Source of the DNA: Wyeomyia smithii
Lineage: Eukaryota > Arthropoda > Insecta > Diptera > Culicidae
Reading direction: 5' to 3'
Assembly: GCF_029784165.1 (NCBI RefSeq)
Contig: NC_073695.1
Span: 213,371,896-213,435,895 of the forward strand
DNA length: 64,000 nucleotides
Shown: positions 11,321-23,900 of the stretch, piece after piece
Layout of the letters: every line of letters begins with the position of its first letter
How positions within the stretch are numbered: the first letter of the stretch is position 1
Program-made: the position numbers and the translations under genes
Notes under the pieces: model-generated
Seen by the model: only the letters and a program-made list of their open reading frames with translations
Databases searched by the model: none
What the model was told of the DNA's origin: nothing

Positions 11321-11967
11321 TAAGTTCAGTTTTCTGATTCGGAAGGTTGTAGTCGGTGCGTGTACAAAGCCGGTATTTGTTTCTGCCTCTTACCTCCAGA
11401 GACCTTTTACCATAGGAGTGACAAGGAAAAAGCAATCGTACACCACAGACGAATATCCTCTCACACAGAGTTGGGTTAGTTTTTAGTCACAGTTGAACGG
11501 ATAAAAAGTGTTTTTGGACGAGGAAGCAAGAAGGAAAAGCAAACGCAAACTCACGAACGGGCGAGGAAAAGCAGTTCTCTTTTATCTCTCTCGTGCAAGT
11601 TCGAACTAAAGCGAATTCATAAGATTCTTCCAGCTCTTTGCTCACTGGATATAGCTTTATAAAATTCATTTTTATTTAATGTATTAATCCCTCGTTCAAA
11701 ATCTGATTAATCATCGTCCGAAGTGTTATCAATTATCAAGGCGTGAACTAAACGGTGCGATAAAGAACACAGCTCTTCCTTCTGTGCTTTCCCTTAGCGC
11801 ATAACCAAATGTGAGGCAGGCCAGCGCCCCCTTTCTTGAATCGCGTGTGATTTCGATGAAAAAGCTTTAATCACGAAAATTTTTTGACGGTGAAGTTAGT
11901 ACAGTATCATTTGTTTTACTTGCAGTTTATCGGTGTTCAGTGTGTTCCAGATAAAGTTCGTGCAAAA

Positions 11968-14900
11968 ATGGTATGTGCTTTCTAAATTGTATTTAATGCT
12001 AGTTATAAATTTTGTTGAATTAGGTGGCTGCGTGGATTCTTTGGGGGTTGCTTCAATCCGTTTTGACCTCATGTTTTTGATGTGACATAAGGGAACTGAT
12101 TATTTTCCCGTATTTGAAAGAATTTATTGCTCAAAACGTACACTACGGTTGTGTGGTTACAGGATAAAATTAAACATTTTTTTTGCCATGCGAAACCGCA
12201 TGCCGGCAGCGAAATTTGTTCGCCGAAAAACGAGAAGAGGCAGGCAGTGAAAATTCATTGCAAAGGCCGAGCCGTTTTCTCTCCAATACTAGTGCATCGC
12301 ACTACGGGAAGGTATGTGTGTTGAGGCTCTGTACGCGCTATCCGACCCACACTAGCTGGAGTTTTGTGTTGGTGGTTTGACGTTTTATCATCCAAAGTGC
12401 GTGATTTTGTACGTAACATACATATCGCCACGGGGGGTCCAACATTGCGCGGTAATATTTTGGATTGATGTCAAAAGATTTGGTATAAATGACAGAAAAT
12501 AAGCGTAACGTTTGATATTGAGTCTTATTTTTCCTCATTTTTATACATTTGTATTAGGGTGCATCTTGCCAACATGGGAATGTAATTAAGCATGATTAGT
12601 GATAGAAACTGTTTAGTATACTTTTTTACGTGTTAATGAAAACAATGAATGCCGTAGAACCACATGAATCTCAAAAAAGTCATACAATGGAGTGCCTTTT
12701 TGTACTGAATATTCACGAATGACCTAGCGATGGATTGTTTAACAAAAATAATGTAGTGAGTGGCCATTATTTAGTATGTGACCACTATCACTGTTGAAAA
12801 ATAAAAACGAAACAATGTTGATTACGCCCGCAATCACCCGTCTGAGGAATTGACGGGTGTAAAAACCAGCTAGCTGGCATCCCGGCATGTTTCGAGGACT
12901 AACATCTCAGCGTGTGTGTAAACGAGATAGCATATCACCGCCACTTTTCATACGCATAACATAGCATCTGTCAATGGGGCCCGCAAATTGCGGATCCGCA
13001 GTGATGTTAGCTCCTAACGGAGCAAAGCAAATAAGATAGAGATGCCAGCTAGCTGGTAAAAACGCTAGTCGAATGGATTGGCAGACGAATCGACGAAGAA
13101 GACGCCCAAAATGAATGGGCGTCAAGCGAAAACGTTTGATCACAGACTAATCATTTAACATTGTCGAATCGGGAGCCCTGTGCGGCCATTGCTGTTTTTC
13201 TTTTACCGACTGGTGGTGCTGACTGCCACCCACTTGTACCACAGTCTGTGCTCGTCCCAATGGCCTTTTCTGGAGACACCTACCAGCAGTCGTAGATGAA
13301 AATGGTTTAGAATTTGTGAGCAAAATAGAAAATCTCCCACATAGCAAGATGAAAATGACAAACTCAGCTCCACACTGCATTGAGCGAAAATCAAGGTATG
13401 GAATAGGTAAAACCAAATGAACTGATGAAACGTACTGGCTTTCGTTATGTCTATATTTGGATTGAAGTAGAGATTAAGTAAAGTTTTCCCATGAGCTGTT
13501 GTGGGCAAGATAGTTCGATGAGTTGCATAGCTTTTGCCAATATCCACCGGTTTGCGGCCGTTGTTATAAGGAATTACCATATATGGTCAAAGTAGAAAAG
13601 AGATACGTTTTCGTGAATCAAATTACTCACACCTTCTCTGTAATCGTTGGCAGTGCCGCTGTGTGGGTACAATCGCGGGCTGCGGCGAACACCGATGGAA
13701 ATTGACAGACGCGTGCGTGTGTGGTTGTGCAGCGGAACGAGAAACGGGCGGCATGATTGTGTGCCGCCTGTGCAGCAGCACGAGCCGGCTTTTCTCCAGA
13801 GAAGCAGCACCACAACACTGCAGCGATTGAAATTGTCCAAAAGAAGTAACGAACTGCATATTGGAACAAAGGGGTCATTTGAGATAACGCAATCGTTTCA
13901 TTTGATTGAATTTAAGATTGGGGATGACTGGCACTTTCGCATTGTTATTTTCATGTGCTGCGAAAATAGAATCTGTAAATTTGCGTGATAGCCAAATAAC
14001 AGTGGTCAATTTTTGCATCTGCTAACAGTCGGAACTTGACCTTTCTTTTTCAGTTTGTTTTAAATACATACTTTGTAGCCAAATTTTTCCTTAATAGTAT
14101 TAAGGAAATAGTATCAATGATCCCATTGACATTAATGATCTGTCATATCGGGATTCGAACATACGACAACTGACGTGTTAAAACCAGCATCGTACCTCGA
14201 GACCAACTGGCACCTGCTTTTTATTAGCAGATGCATTGATGTTTGAAGTCGCTATAAAAGCAAAGCCCAGGTGCTACATTCCGATTCGGAACTTGACTTT
14301 CTGATTTATACACAGACTTCACAGCCGACTATTTAGTGTACAGGACAATTGTGGGGCTAGCGCTACGCTTCTACTGACACTAACAGTCTCTCCCGAGTCG
14401 AGACTCGAACCTACGACGACTGGCTTGTTAGGCCAGCATCGTAACTCGAGACCATCTGGGAGAAGCTTGAAGCCACGCTACATTTTAAAATATCCCAAAT
14501 GTTGCAATAAAATTTGTTTATTAACAAAAAGTATGCTATCTAGAAATTGTAATAACGTAGCATTCGATAGCCAGAGTCTCTGTCCTACCATATCTTTTTG
14601 CCCTAAATCTGTTAAGTTTCTGATAAGACTTAAAAACGTTTTGCCAACTTTGAAAAACTTCGTTCAATGATGGTTTAAAAAGCACCAACTGTTTCCAATT
14701 TAAGGCCAGTGTTTTTCCTGCTATTTAACATTGACGTCACCTTAAGTGGGTGCAAACTTGTCACTATGCCGTAAAAGTGTTATTTTAAACTTGTACCACA
14801 AAACGCGATTGTCCATTATGTTTTTCTAACTGTCGGCAGGTGCAAGTACATCTCGTTATAAGAACTCGAAATTTAAGAATATGATCGCGTATCGACGCGA

Positions 14901-17900
14901 GAACAATATGTGACAAACAGCGTTACGATTGCTAGCGGTTTTCCCCTTGTGGTTTTTCGCCCTCGGAAACCAGCGAATCATAATTCTATCATGCTTCAGG
15001 GCGATAATGACCCTGTTTCTGTCAGCCTAGCTGAAGGCAATTGAATCGACGGGTTGTAGTAGCTATTCACGGTTACTGAATATGTCATGTTCATAAAGTT
15101 TTGTGTTTCTTAGTTTCGAATCGGAAATTCGATCAACTTAACTTAACTTAACTTGACTTCCTTGTCATCGAACGGCGGCATGACAGGCACATTCTCGTGC
15201 GATTAGCAATGGTGGAATAATCGTTATGACTAACCACTCACTTACAGATGAAGCATGTCGATTTTGCACAGATTATATTCTTCAGCACGTTGCACAATTT
15301 CTGCTAGCAAATTTACGTTCAGTGCTGTTATCAATTAGAATACTTCAAAATATTGTAGCTGTCGCTTTTAGTCCAATCACTCTCTTTTATTAAATTTTCG
15401 ATAGTTTAGAACAGCAAATTTTCTCGTGAAATAATTTTCCAATGGTTTTACAAATACCATTTTATTTTGACATAGGATTACGTCTACCACACTACTGGGG
15501 TAAATTTTGCGGGAACTAAAACCAAGAAGTACCTAACGTCGGAATAAAATATTTCAAACGGTTATATTTGTGTAACCACATAATGGATTACAATAATCAA
15601 TATGTCGTTGGATTGATAAAATGTTCAGTGGCGTCTCGTGGGTTTGAATATTGACTATGCATTCAAGATTGTCATACCTTTTTGAAAATAACCGAGACGC
15701 TCTGCGACCAGTATTGAAAATTGTCCCCTTTGACGGTCATTCCTGATCTTCCGGAGGGCGGAGGGCGTAAAAAACGCCGTAATTCAAAAATCTGCGTAAA
15801 AAGAACCTCGTAAAAAATCCACGCAAAAAAAAACGCGTAATAAAAAACCTAACTGTATAAAACTGACACTGGATTCACTGCCTGTGATCGCATAACTGTA
15901 ACATTCGACATTTTATGGATTTTGCGTTTTTTATTGGGACATGCTTAAAATAGTATGTACTTTTTACATTTGAAAAAATATGCTAATGTTTGTTTGAAAA
16001 AAGTCGTAAAAAATACCAAGTTGTTTTGTCACATAGCGTAAATAACCGCATAATTGTAACACTACTTAACCTTTTCAACTTTTTTGTCATAAAAGCTTCC
16101 ATCCAAATCCACCTCTGCATCCTTTGAAACTCGGAAGTTATTCTGGTCCGGTAGCCAACTATCGGTGATCCGTTTCTGATGTTCAGCTCATGCTTGTTGA
16201 ATACAAGAAAAACTTCATTTCCACTGTAATATATTCCAGAAGTAGCTTGAAAGTAACGGCATAAAAGTATCGTTGCAAAAATTTCAACCAATTTGACTTC
16301 AAAAGTAGTGTTCAACGTTTACATAGTGTAAAGTAGTGCTTTCTTCGTGATACTTAGTTTAGTTGAACTGTCTATTTGCAAAAATATATTGGGAACAATG
16401 CATTTAAGGTCAAAATATGAAAGTGTCAATTGCTCGAACAACCAATTTTGCAAATGTTACAATTATGCGGTTATGGGCAGTTCAGTCACTATCAAAAAAA
16501 GCTCTCTTACAACATATATTTTTGTTATTTTGTAAATTCATGCGAAATTCAGTATTTTCTTCAGTATTCTTCCAGCTTTAACAAACATTTTATTGGCAAC
16601 TCTGGCTCCTAGTGTTTGCTCTCATCCTCATCAGGTCCACGTCGGGAGTGCACGAAAATAACACTGTAAACCAAATCCGCTGACCACATGCGCACACGCT
16701 TTGTGTGTAAATACATGGTAATGGGTGTACATTGAAAAGTGCACTGCACTGAGAGTTTTTGGTCTGTTTAATAATAATGTGTTTTTGTCATTTTGTGCAC
16801 TATGAATGGTACTCGGGGTATTAGGCTGATGTTATATGTTATGTCTCTTTTCACATGAGGAACAATATCAACAGCGGGATCACTCGCAATCACGCATGAG
16901 CATGACTAGCATGCCTAGATGTCGTGAGTAGTGGTGCCTTTTCCCCTGCTGTCCACTGATATCCTCTGAATCAGTGGCAAAAAAATGAGAAAATCTCTCC
17001 GTCCCAATAGATCAACTAATTTTTGCTCATGACCTTAGACTTTTTTCATGTCTCGAAAGTAAAGCCAAATGAAAACTACATTGCCGCTGCCGACGAACAG
17101 TGGGGCGACTCCATACAAATGCTGACCAAGCAATAAATGTCTGCAATTGAGAAAAATACAGAATTTTTTGAAAATATGTTTCGTGTTGAAAAATTCTTGA
17201 TTTGTTTTCTTTTCTTTGATTGTTGCAAAACTATTAGAAGATTTATTTTTACTTGTCTATATGGCAGTTACGATACCAATGAATCAGTCCTAACTAATGG
17301 ATTTGATAAGACCTAAATATAACCCCATTATTCATCTTTGTGGGTTCAAGAATAATTAAGTTCTTAGCTTTTGCGAAAATAGAATTTATTCTCTTCTTGA
17401 TGCATTGGGTGAAATTCTTAGTGCTCATTCAAAAACCACGACAGGTACAACACCGAAAAGGGAGAATGAAGTTTATTCGGGTGTTGTAGACAACATGATT
17501 GGGAAGGGCTTATTGAAAATATAAGAATAAACATGCATTAGTTAGGTCTGATTCTGTCCAGATTTGAACCTATTAGTTTATTTTTTGGTAACTAAGTTCT
17601 TCAAAAATTTGTCGTTTCAATTGATTTTCGACAGTGTGTTCAATCTATGACGGGGAGTATCCGAAACATCAACCATTTGATTGTATAGCTTTTTGGGATT
17701 TTTTTCTGAAGGTATAATAACCTTTATTTCGAAAATTTTAAAATTTTGTACGTTATACCAATTCCGAAAAAGAACTGATTTCTGACCTTAGCTGACTCAT
17801 GCTTTGTAACCATATAAGACATAATATGGAACTATCTGCGAACACGTTTATCACCACCATTTTAGGTGGATCATTGGCGACAAGAAGCCTGTGCGTTTCC

Positions 17901-20900
17901 CAACTCGAGATGAATCCCGTGTACGCGGACATGCTGCGGGATCTCGGTTGTGATGTTCCAAAAATAGCTTTCACATTCGAAACACGAAATAGAAGGTTAA
18001 GTTTTGTATCGTTTTGTGCGAACCAACCACGCGTCTTAGCTCTTCATGCTAGCTAGAACTTACCTCCAACGTTCGGTAACTGTAACGGTGCTGAACCAGC
18101 AAACAACAGTAGCTCGCATTTAGGTTAGCTGTGGAAGGAGATTGACTTTTCCGTCACTTGTGATGAATTTTTGTCTTGAACGTGAGGATTTCGGGGCAGC
18201 ACATTTAACACAAGAATTCGTCAAAATATGCGTACTCGGGGCGTACTTCCCTGTTGTAATTATCGTGAGTGGCGAAATTGAGTCCAACTTTAATTTACAC
18301 GATCATGTTTAGTGCTATTGACTGAATCGGCAGACAGGCAGATGTTTATTTTTACTAATATTGCTCTTGGTTGCGTAGGAACGGCAAATATGAAGGCCAT
18401 TACCATAAACAGTCATTCAGAGTAGGAGATTCATGAAGCCGCATCGAAACAGGTTATTCTGTACTTCAAACTTCTCCAAGTTTCACGCTCCAACTGGAAG
18501 TGGTATTGAAAAATTTACTTCCGAACTTCGTTAGCCATGACACGTATAAGGCATTAGTTGGCATGGGTTTCTTCGAGAATGTTATCATTGGCGAAATAAA
18601 ATATTGACCGTCGCCATGATACGGTTTACTCATCGCTATCAATAGAGAGGGCTAGCTGAGTTGGGTTTCCTAATCATAGCTAACGATGCCTCATTTCTTG
18701 AGTACAGAAGTGACTCACTTTCATTCACAGGTGAGCACTGAACATATACGTGAATACAATCACAGGCGCAAAGCAATATAATAATAATCATGACCGTAAA
18801 AGTAGATAGCAGGCACCACCGCAACTGGTGGAGTTGAAAAACAAGAGTCTTGCCGTGTCGTTCGCTGTTGCCTCGAAAGTCAGTCTATCGCCAAATTTGG
18901 AATGCCGCCCGAAATACGCGTGCTGTGCGTGTGCGGGCAATCGTAATTAGCATTACGTGCACCGGCCAGAATACCTCATGTGTTGGGGCCTTTGGCAGGC
19001 CAAAAGACAAACTTCTTTTCTAGCCGGCCGGTTTTTCAAACGAATGCATTCATGAATGACGTTTTTGGCATAGCCGAGACAACACAAGGCTGAAACCACC
19101 GAACGCTCTAGCGCCCCCTTTCCTTCATTGCAATGCGATGCGATGGTGTGCAGCGCATGATGTGTGTATCGTTCTATGATTCTATACGGCTAACTGCACT
19201 GACTGACTGTCCCTAAGATGGTATTTGTGATTGTATCATATCGGTACTGCGAAGGTATTGAAAAGTACAACATGACTTTACAACCGCACACTCACACAAA
19301 ACGCGATAGTACAGAGCACACCAACCACGTATGAATCATCTTTTCGCCGGATAAGTTCCTACCATGAAACCCAAGTATGATGACAGTTCTACAAGGTATG
19401 CCACATTTTTATCTATCCACGCACACAAACAAATCTCGTTATGAAAATTTTCGTTTTTTGTATGGAATTCGGAACATTTTCGGAAATTTCTCGTTTTATG
19501 TTGTTTTATATTTGATTTTTTTGGTTGGAGAGTGAATCTCCAGTTGAAATACACTAGAAATTGATATTAATTTAGATTTAGTGTGAAAAATTGCGACAAT
19601 ATGTCGAAATAAAATATATAAAAATGCTATATTTCTAATAGTTGGAGCATAATCTTAGTCATTGTCATAGCTCATGACTTTTGTTACTATATGAAACGTA
19701 AGCGACTCTATTTAGAAGCGCTATTAAACTACGATAAAAAAACAAAAAGTGCAAAAAGGTTACCGGCAAATTGATGAAAAACAGCATATTTTACCTAAAC
19801 CGCAGCATGTTTATGTATTCCCCACAAATAAAACATGTTCCAACATCATTTCTATAACTTTTCAGGAAAGTATGTTTTATAAGTTTAGTAAAAATACAAA
19901 ATCATTTCAAATTTCATACAAAATTGGAAAATGTTCATAACGACACTAATACTAATGCATCGACGTGAATAGCATACCTTGTAGAACTGTCATCATACTT
20001 GGCCATGAAACGACGTTCGTTTTCAGATGGAACGTACGAACGATCATCGCCGCAAGTGATCGCAAGAATACAATGCTCGTTGAATTTGAATCGCGATTCC
20101 GGCCGGGCTTTCCGGCGCAGTTTTGTGTGTCTAGCCAGTATCCGCAGTTCTCGGAAAGATGTAATTCAATTAAAACTTCCACCGTTTAGTTGACACCTAA
20201 CTCACCATACTACTAGCCTCCCTCTAGTAGTAGGTAGCTAGCGCATTGCAAAACCGAAGACGGTTCATTGAACCTAACGGGGATTTCCACGTGCCACAGG
20301 CAGGAAGATGCCCGTCTGCCGCTCCCTCATTCGGTGTAGGATATGTAGGAAGGATGCACAAAACAGCACGAAGATGGTGGGGATTGAACGCCGGAGAGGG
20401 GTGGATGGACGAACGACCCTGCGCATAATGACCTTGTCATGCGATGTCGAATGAAAACGCACGCGACATCATTGTAGCAGGACGATGGCCGTATGGCTCG
20501 AGAAAGTTTTTTTTTACAATTAACTTGAAAGTCTGGATGGAAACGAGGGCATGTTAAATAGTCATTCTTTTTTTCGTGTTTACGCTTGCTAGCAAAAAAT
20601 CGTTTTGGTTAATGTTTTGTGGTTTTACATTTTTCTGAAAGAAAATAATTCGTCCTGATTGATTTGTCGTGAAAAATTAAATATAGTTTCGAATTACTGC
20701 CTTTTTTGCAAATACGAAATCATCAAAATCTAGTGGCATACAAAAACAAGTAAGAATAGACCCTTCAATTTGAAGCATCAAATAAGTTCTCTTTTGACGC
20801 AAAACAGAGATATTTGCAAGTTTTTATATGCTAATTTGGAATCATTTTTCATGAACTTCACCTAAACTGCTAAATTTGAAATCAGTTTTGTCTTTAGCCT

Positions 20901-23900
20901 CATCCATCCATAGAACCACTTTTAGTCCTTTTCTTTCATTTAAATGCGAGCTTCAAGCGTTAGGTTCCAAATTTATTTTGCAAAATTTTATTTTTCAAAA
21001 AATCATTTTAGAGTGGAGTTTGGATTCTATTGTGTCGTTTTTCTGGAGTTCTTCTGGGGCTTAGTGCGGAGGCAAGTGTTTTCAATAATTCAAAGCATAA
21101 TTTTTGATAATATTTCTTTCGGGTTCTACGAGGCAATAGAAGCGTTTGCAAGTATTTGGATTTCTTTGTTGGTTTGAAGAAAAGTTATTATAAACTTTAT
21201 GCATCAACTGATATGAGATAAACATCACAACTCTTTTTTCAAAAAGAATGTCCAGAAACATCTGATATCGTTTTTGTTGTTAGTTATAGATTAGAGATTT
21301 TACAGGAATCATTTACAGTAAAATTTGGAATACATATATACTTTACCCTGTTCTATTCTTTTGATGCGTTTCACAGCCCTTTTAAGCTAAATTTTTAGGA
21401 AATTCTTTTCATTAATGGCGTTTCTGGTCTTTGGTTTTGGGTTGCATCCGAGATAATTTTCGTTATTATTTGTTGATATTTTTAATGTTTGATCAGTAAA
21501 TAAACCACAGAAACAAACGTTTATGACCTTTACTCTATAAAAAATGTCCACGTGTACAAAGAAGGGTTTGGTCGATGTACACCAAATGGAACGGGGAGTC
21601 GACGATTTTTCTATTCACGATGGACGGCCGATCATGTTTTGATTGACGGAAGGCAACTCTCGGATATTATCGAAGTCCTAATCTATCGTGGCGCAAACTT
21701 CGGTTCTGACCACTACCTGGTCGAAATACGCCAAAGACTTTTGGCTGTTAACAACATATGATCTGAAGCGACCTAAACTCCCCCGAAGTCGCTACTGAGT
21801 ACCGCAAAGCCTTGACGCAGCGTTGCCGGATGAGGGAGAGCATACCGAAGTCCCGCTGGAGGACTGCTAGAGTACTGTGAAAGCAGTCATTAAGGACGCA
21901 GCGAAAGGTGCTGTTGGATTCGCCGAGAAGAAATCGACGTAACGGCTGGTTCGACAAGAAGTGTCGAATGATACAGCGTGGGCATTGATGCTGTAACAAA
22001 GGAACCGTCATAACGTGTGCGGTACAGACAGAAACGAAGACAGCACACCCATCTTTTCCGGAACAAAAAGTGGCACCTGGAAGAAAAACAGAAACATAGA
22101 TTCTACAAGAAACAAAACGCATCCTGCGCAGGCTTTGTGCCGCGAGCTGGAATGTGTCGAGATAAAGATGGAGGAATCTTGACGGATAAACGTGAGATGA
22201 TCGGCAGGTGGAGGCAGCACTACAATGAACACCTGAATGGCGCGGAGGCAGATGACCAAGACGGTAGGAGAAATGACTTCGTCAGTACAGTGGATTGGCT
22301 TCCTCCGCCCCCAACGATAAGTGAAGTTAGGTATGCTATCAAGCAACTCATGAAAAACAAATCTGGAACAAAAGCTGGAAAGGATGGCATCAAAGCGAAG
22401 CTTCACAGGATCAGGATCTTGTATACACACCAGCTACCGGAGGAGTGGAAGTAGGTAGTTATATGCCCAATATACAAAAAGGGCGAAAAGTAGGCGCGTG
22501 AGAATTCCCGGGTGATCACGGTTCTCAACGCAGTCTACAAAATGCTCTTCCAGATCATCTTTCGCCCTCTCTTGTCGCTAGCATGAAGGTTTGTGAAAGT
22601 TATCAAGTCAGTTTTGTGGATGGGCGGTCGACAACGGACCAAATCTTTACGCTGCGGCAGATCCTTCAAAAATGTAGCGAATACCAAATTCCAACGCACC
22701 ATCTGTTCATCGATTTTAAGGCCGCTTACGATACTATCGACCGTGTAGAGCTATGGAAAGTTATGGACAAATATGGCTTCCCGGCGAAATTCACAAGACT
22801 GATTAGGGCCACGATGGATGGTGTACAGTGCTGTGTACAGATTTCGGGTGCGGTATCAAGCCCGATTGGAACACGCAAGAAACTTCGACAAGGCGAAATT
22901 TCTCTCCTGCCTTCTGTTCAACATTTTGCTTAAAGGTGATATAAAACGTTCTGCCTTTAACATGCGGGGCACGGGGATTTTTCATTCCCGTTTCCCGGGA
23001 AATCAATTCCCGGGTATATTGCAAACCCTAACACAGACAAACAGACGTGCCTCTTCGAACAAACATCCTGAAAAATTTTCGTCCTTATTCGAAACTTTAC
23101 ACTCATGCGCCACCATGTAAGCTTATTGCCTACTAACTTACTTTCGTAAAACGGCTTTGGTATTTGCTAATGGGTACACGCTTGCTCAAATCAACACAAG
23201 CGGCAATACTGATGGTTTCTGTCTTTGATAATGAAAAGGCACGCTTACTTATAGCGACACTAGCGGCATTATCGCCCACTAGCAAAATTGCAAAACTATC
23301 GTTATTTTTCTGATCGATGAAATTGTCATCGAATGGCACGTCTGTTTGTCTGTGCCCTAATTTCAACCTGTGATAGGTCGCTCGATGCACCCAAGCACGG
23401 GCGACACATTATATACCTACTAGTAAGCCAGGAATGCACTCTTTGGGCTATATAAGAGTCTGCTTCTTCACAAACCAATCAGTTTACTAGCGGATGGTCA
23501 CTAGGACGGTCCTAACTAAGCAGCAGTGAGTAGTAGCAGTAGCGTCAGCGGAGAGTAGCCAGTTCTAGCAGCGGCAGCTGTAGCGGGTACCAGCAGCAGT
23601 AGCTGCAACGGGTATCAGCAGCGGTGGAGGGAACAGCGGCATTACTTTCTTCCTAATTAGAGAAAACCTGACAAAATTAGGAAATTTTTGAAAAATCAGT
23701 TATAACACGAAAGACATATTTTTTTTTGAGTGGGAGATTATGTTATGGCTCTGAAGGCTAATAAGTAAGCGAAGCATCACACACATTGACAGAACGATAT
23801 TTTCTCAGGGTGTCGAAAACCTGGAAAATCAGGGAATGTCAGGGAATTCCTTTTTCGCTCAGGGAAAACAAAAAATATTCAGGAAAAAATTTTCAACCAA

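Noticed and set aside
12862..13056. Inverted 16-bp pair CCAGCTAGCTGGCATC as a transposon
   Set aside because: Arms are short and partly self-complementary, with no flanking duplication, so an element cannot be claimed.
14401..14460. tRNA-like sequence as a functional tRNA gene
   Set aside because: It is part of a 210-bp repeated unit with diverged copies elsewhere, so it is a SINE head and not a tRNA gene.
23520..23660. CAGCAG-rich run as a coding poly-Ser/Gln exon
   Set aside because: Imperfect minisatellite in an intron, interrupted in every frame near splice-less borders.
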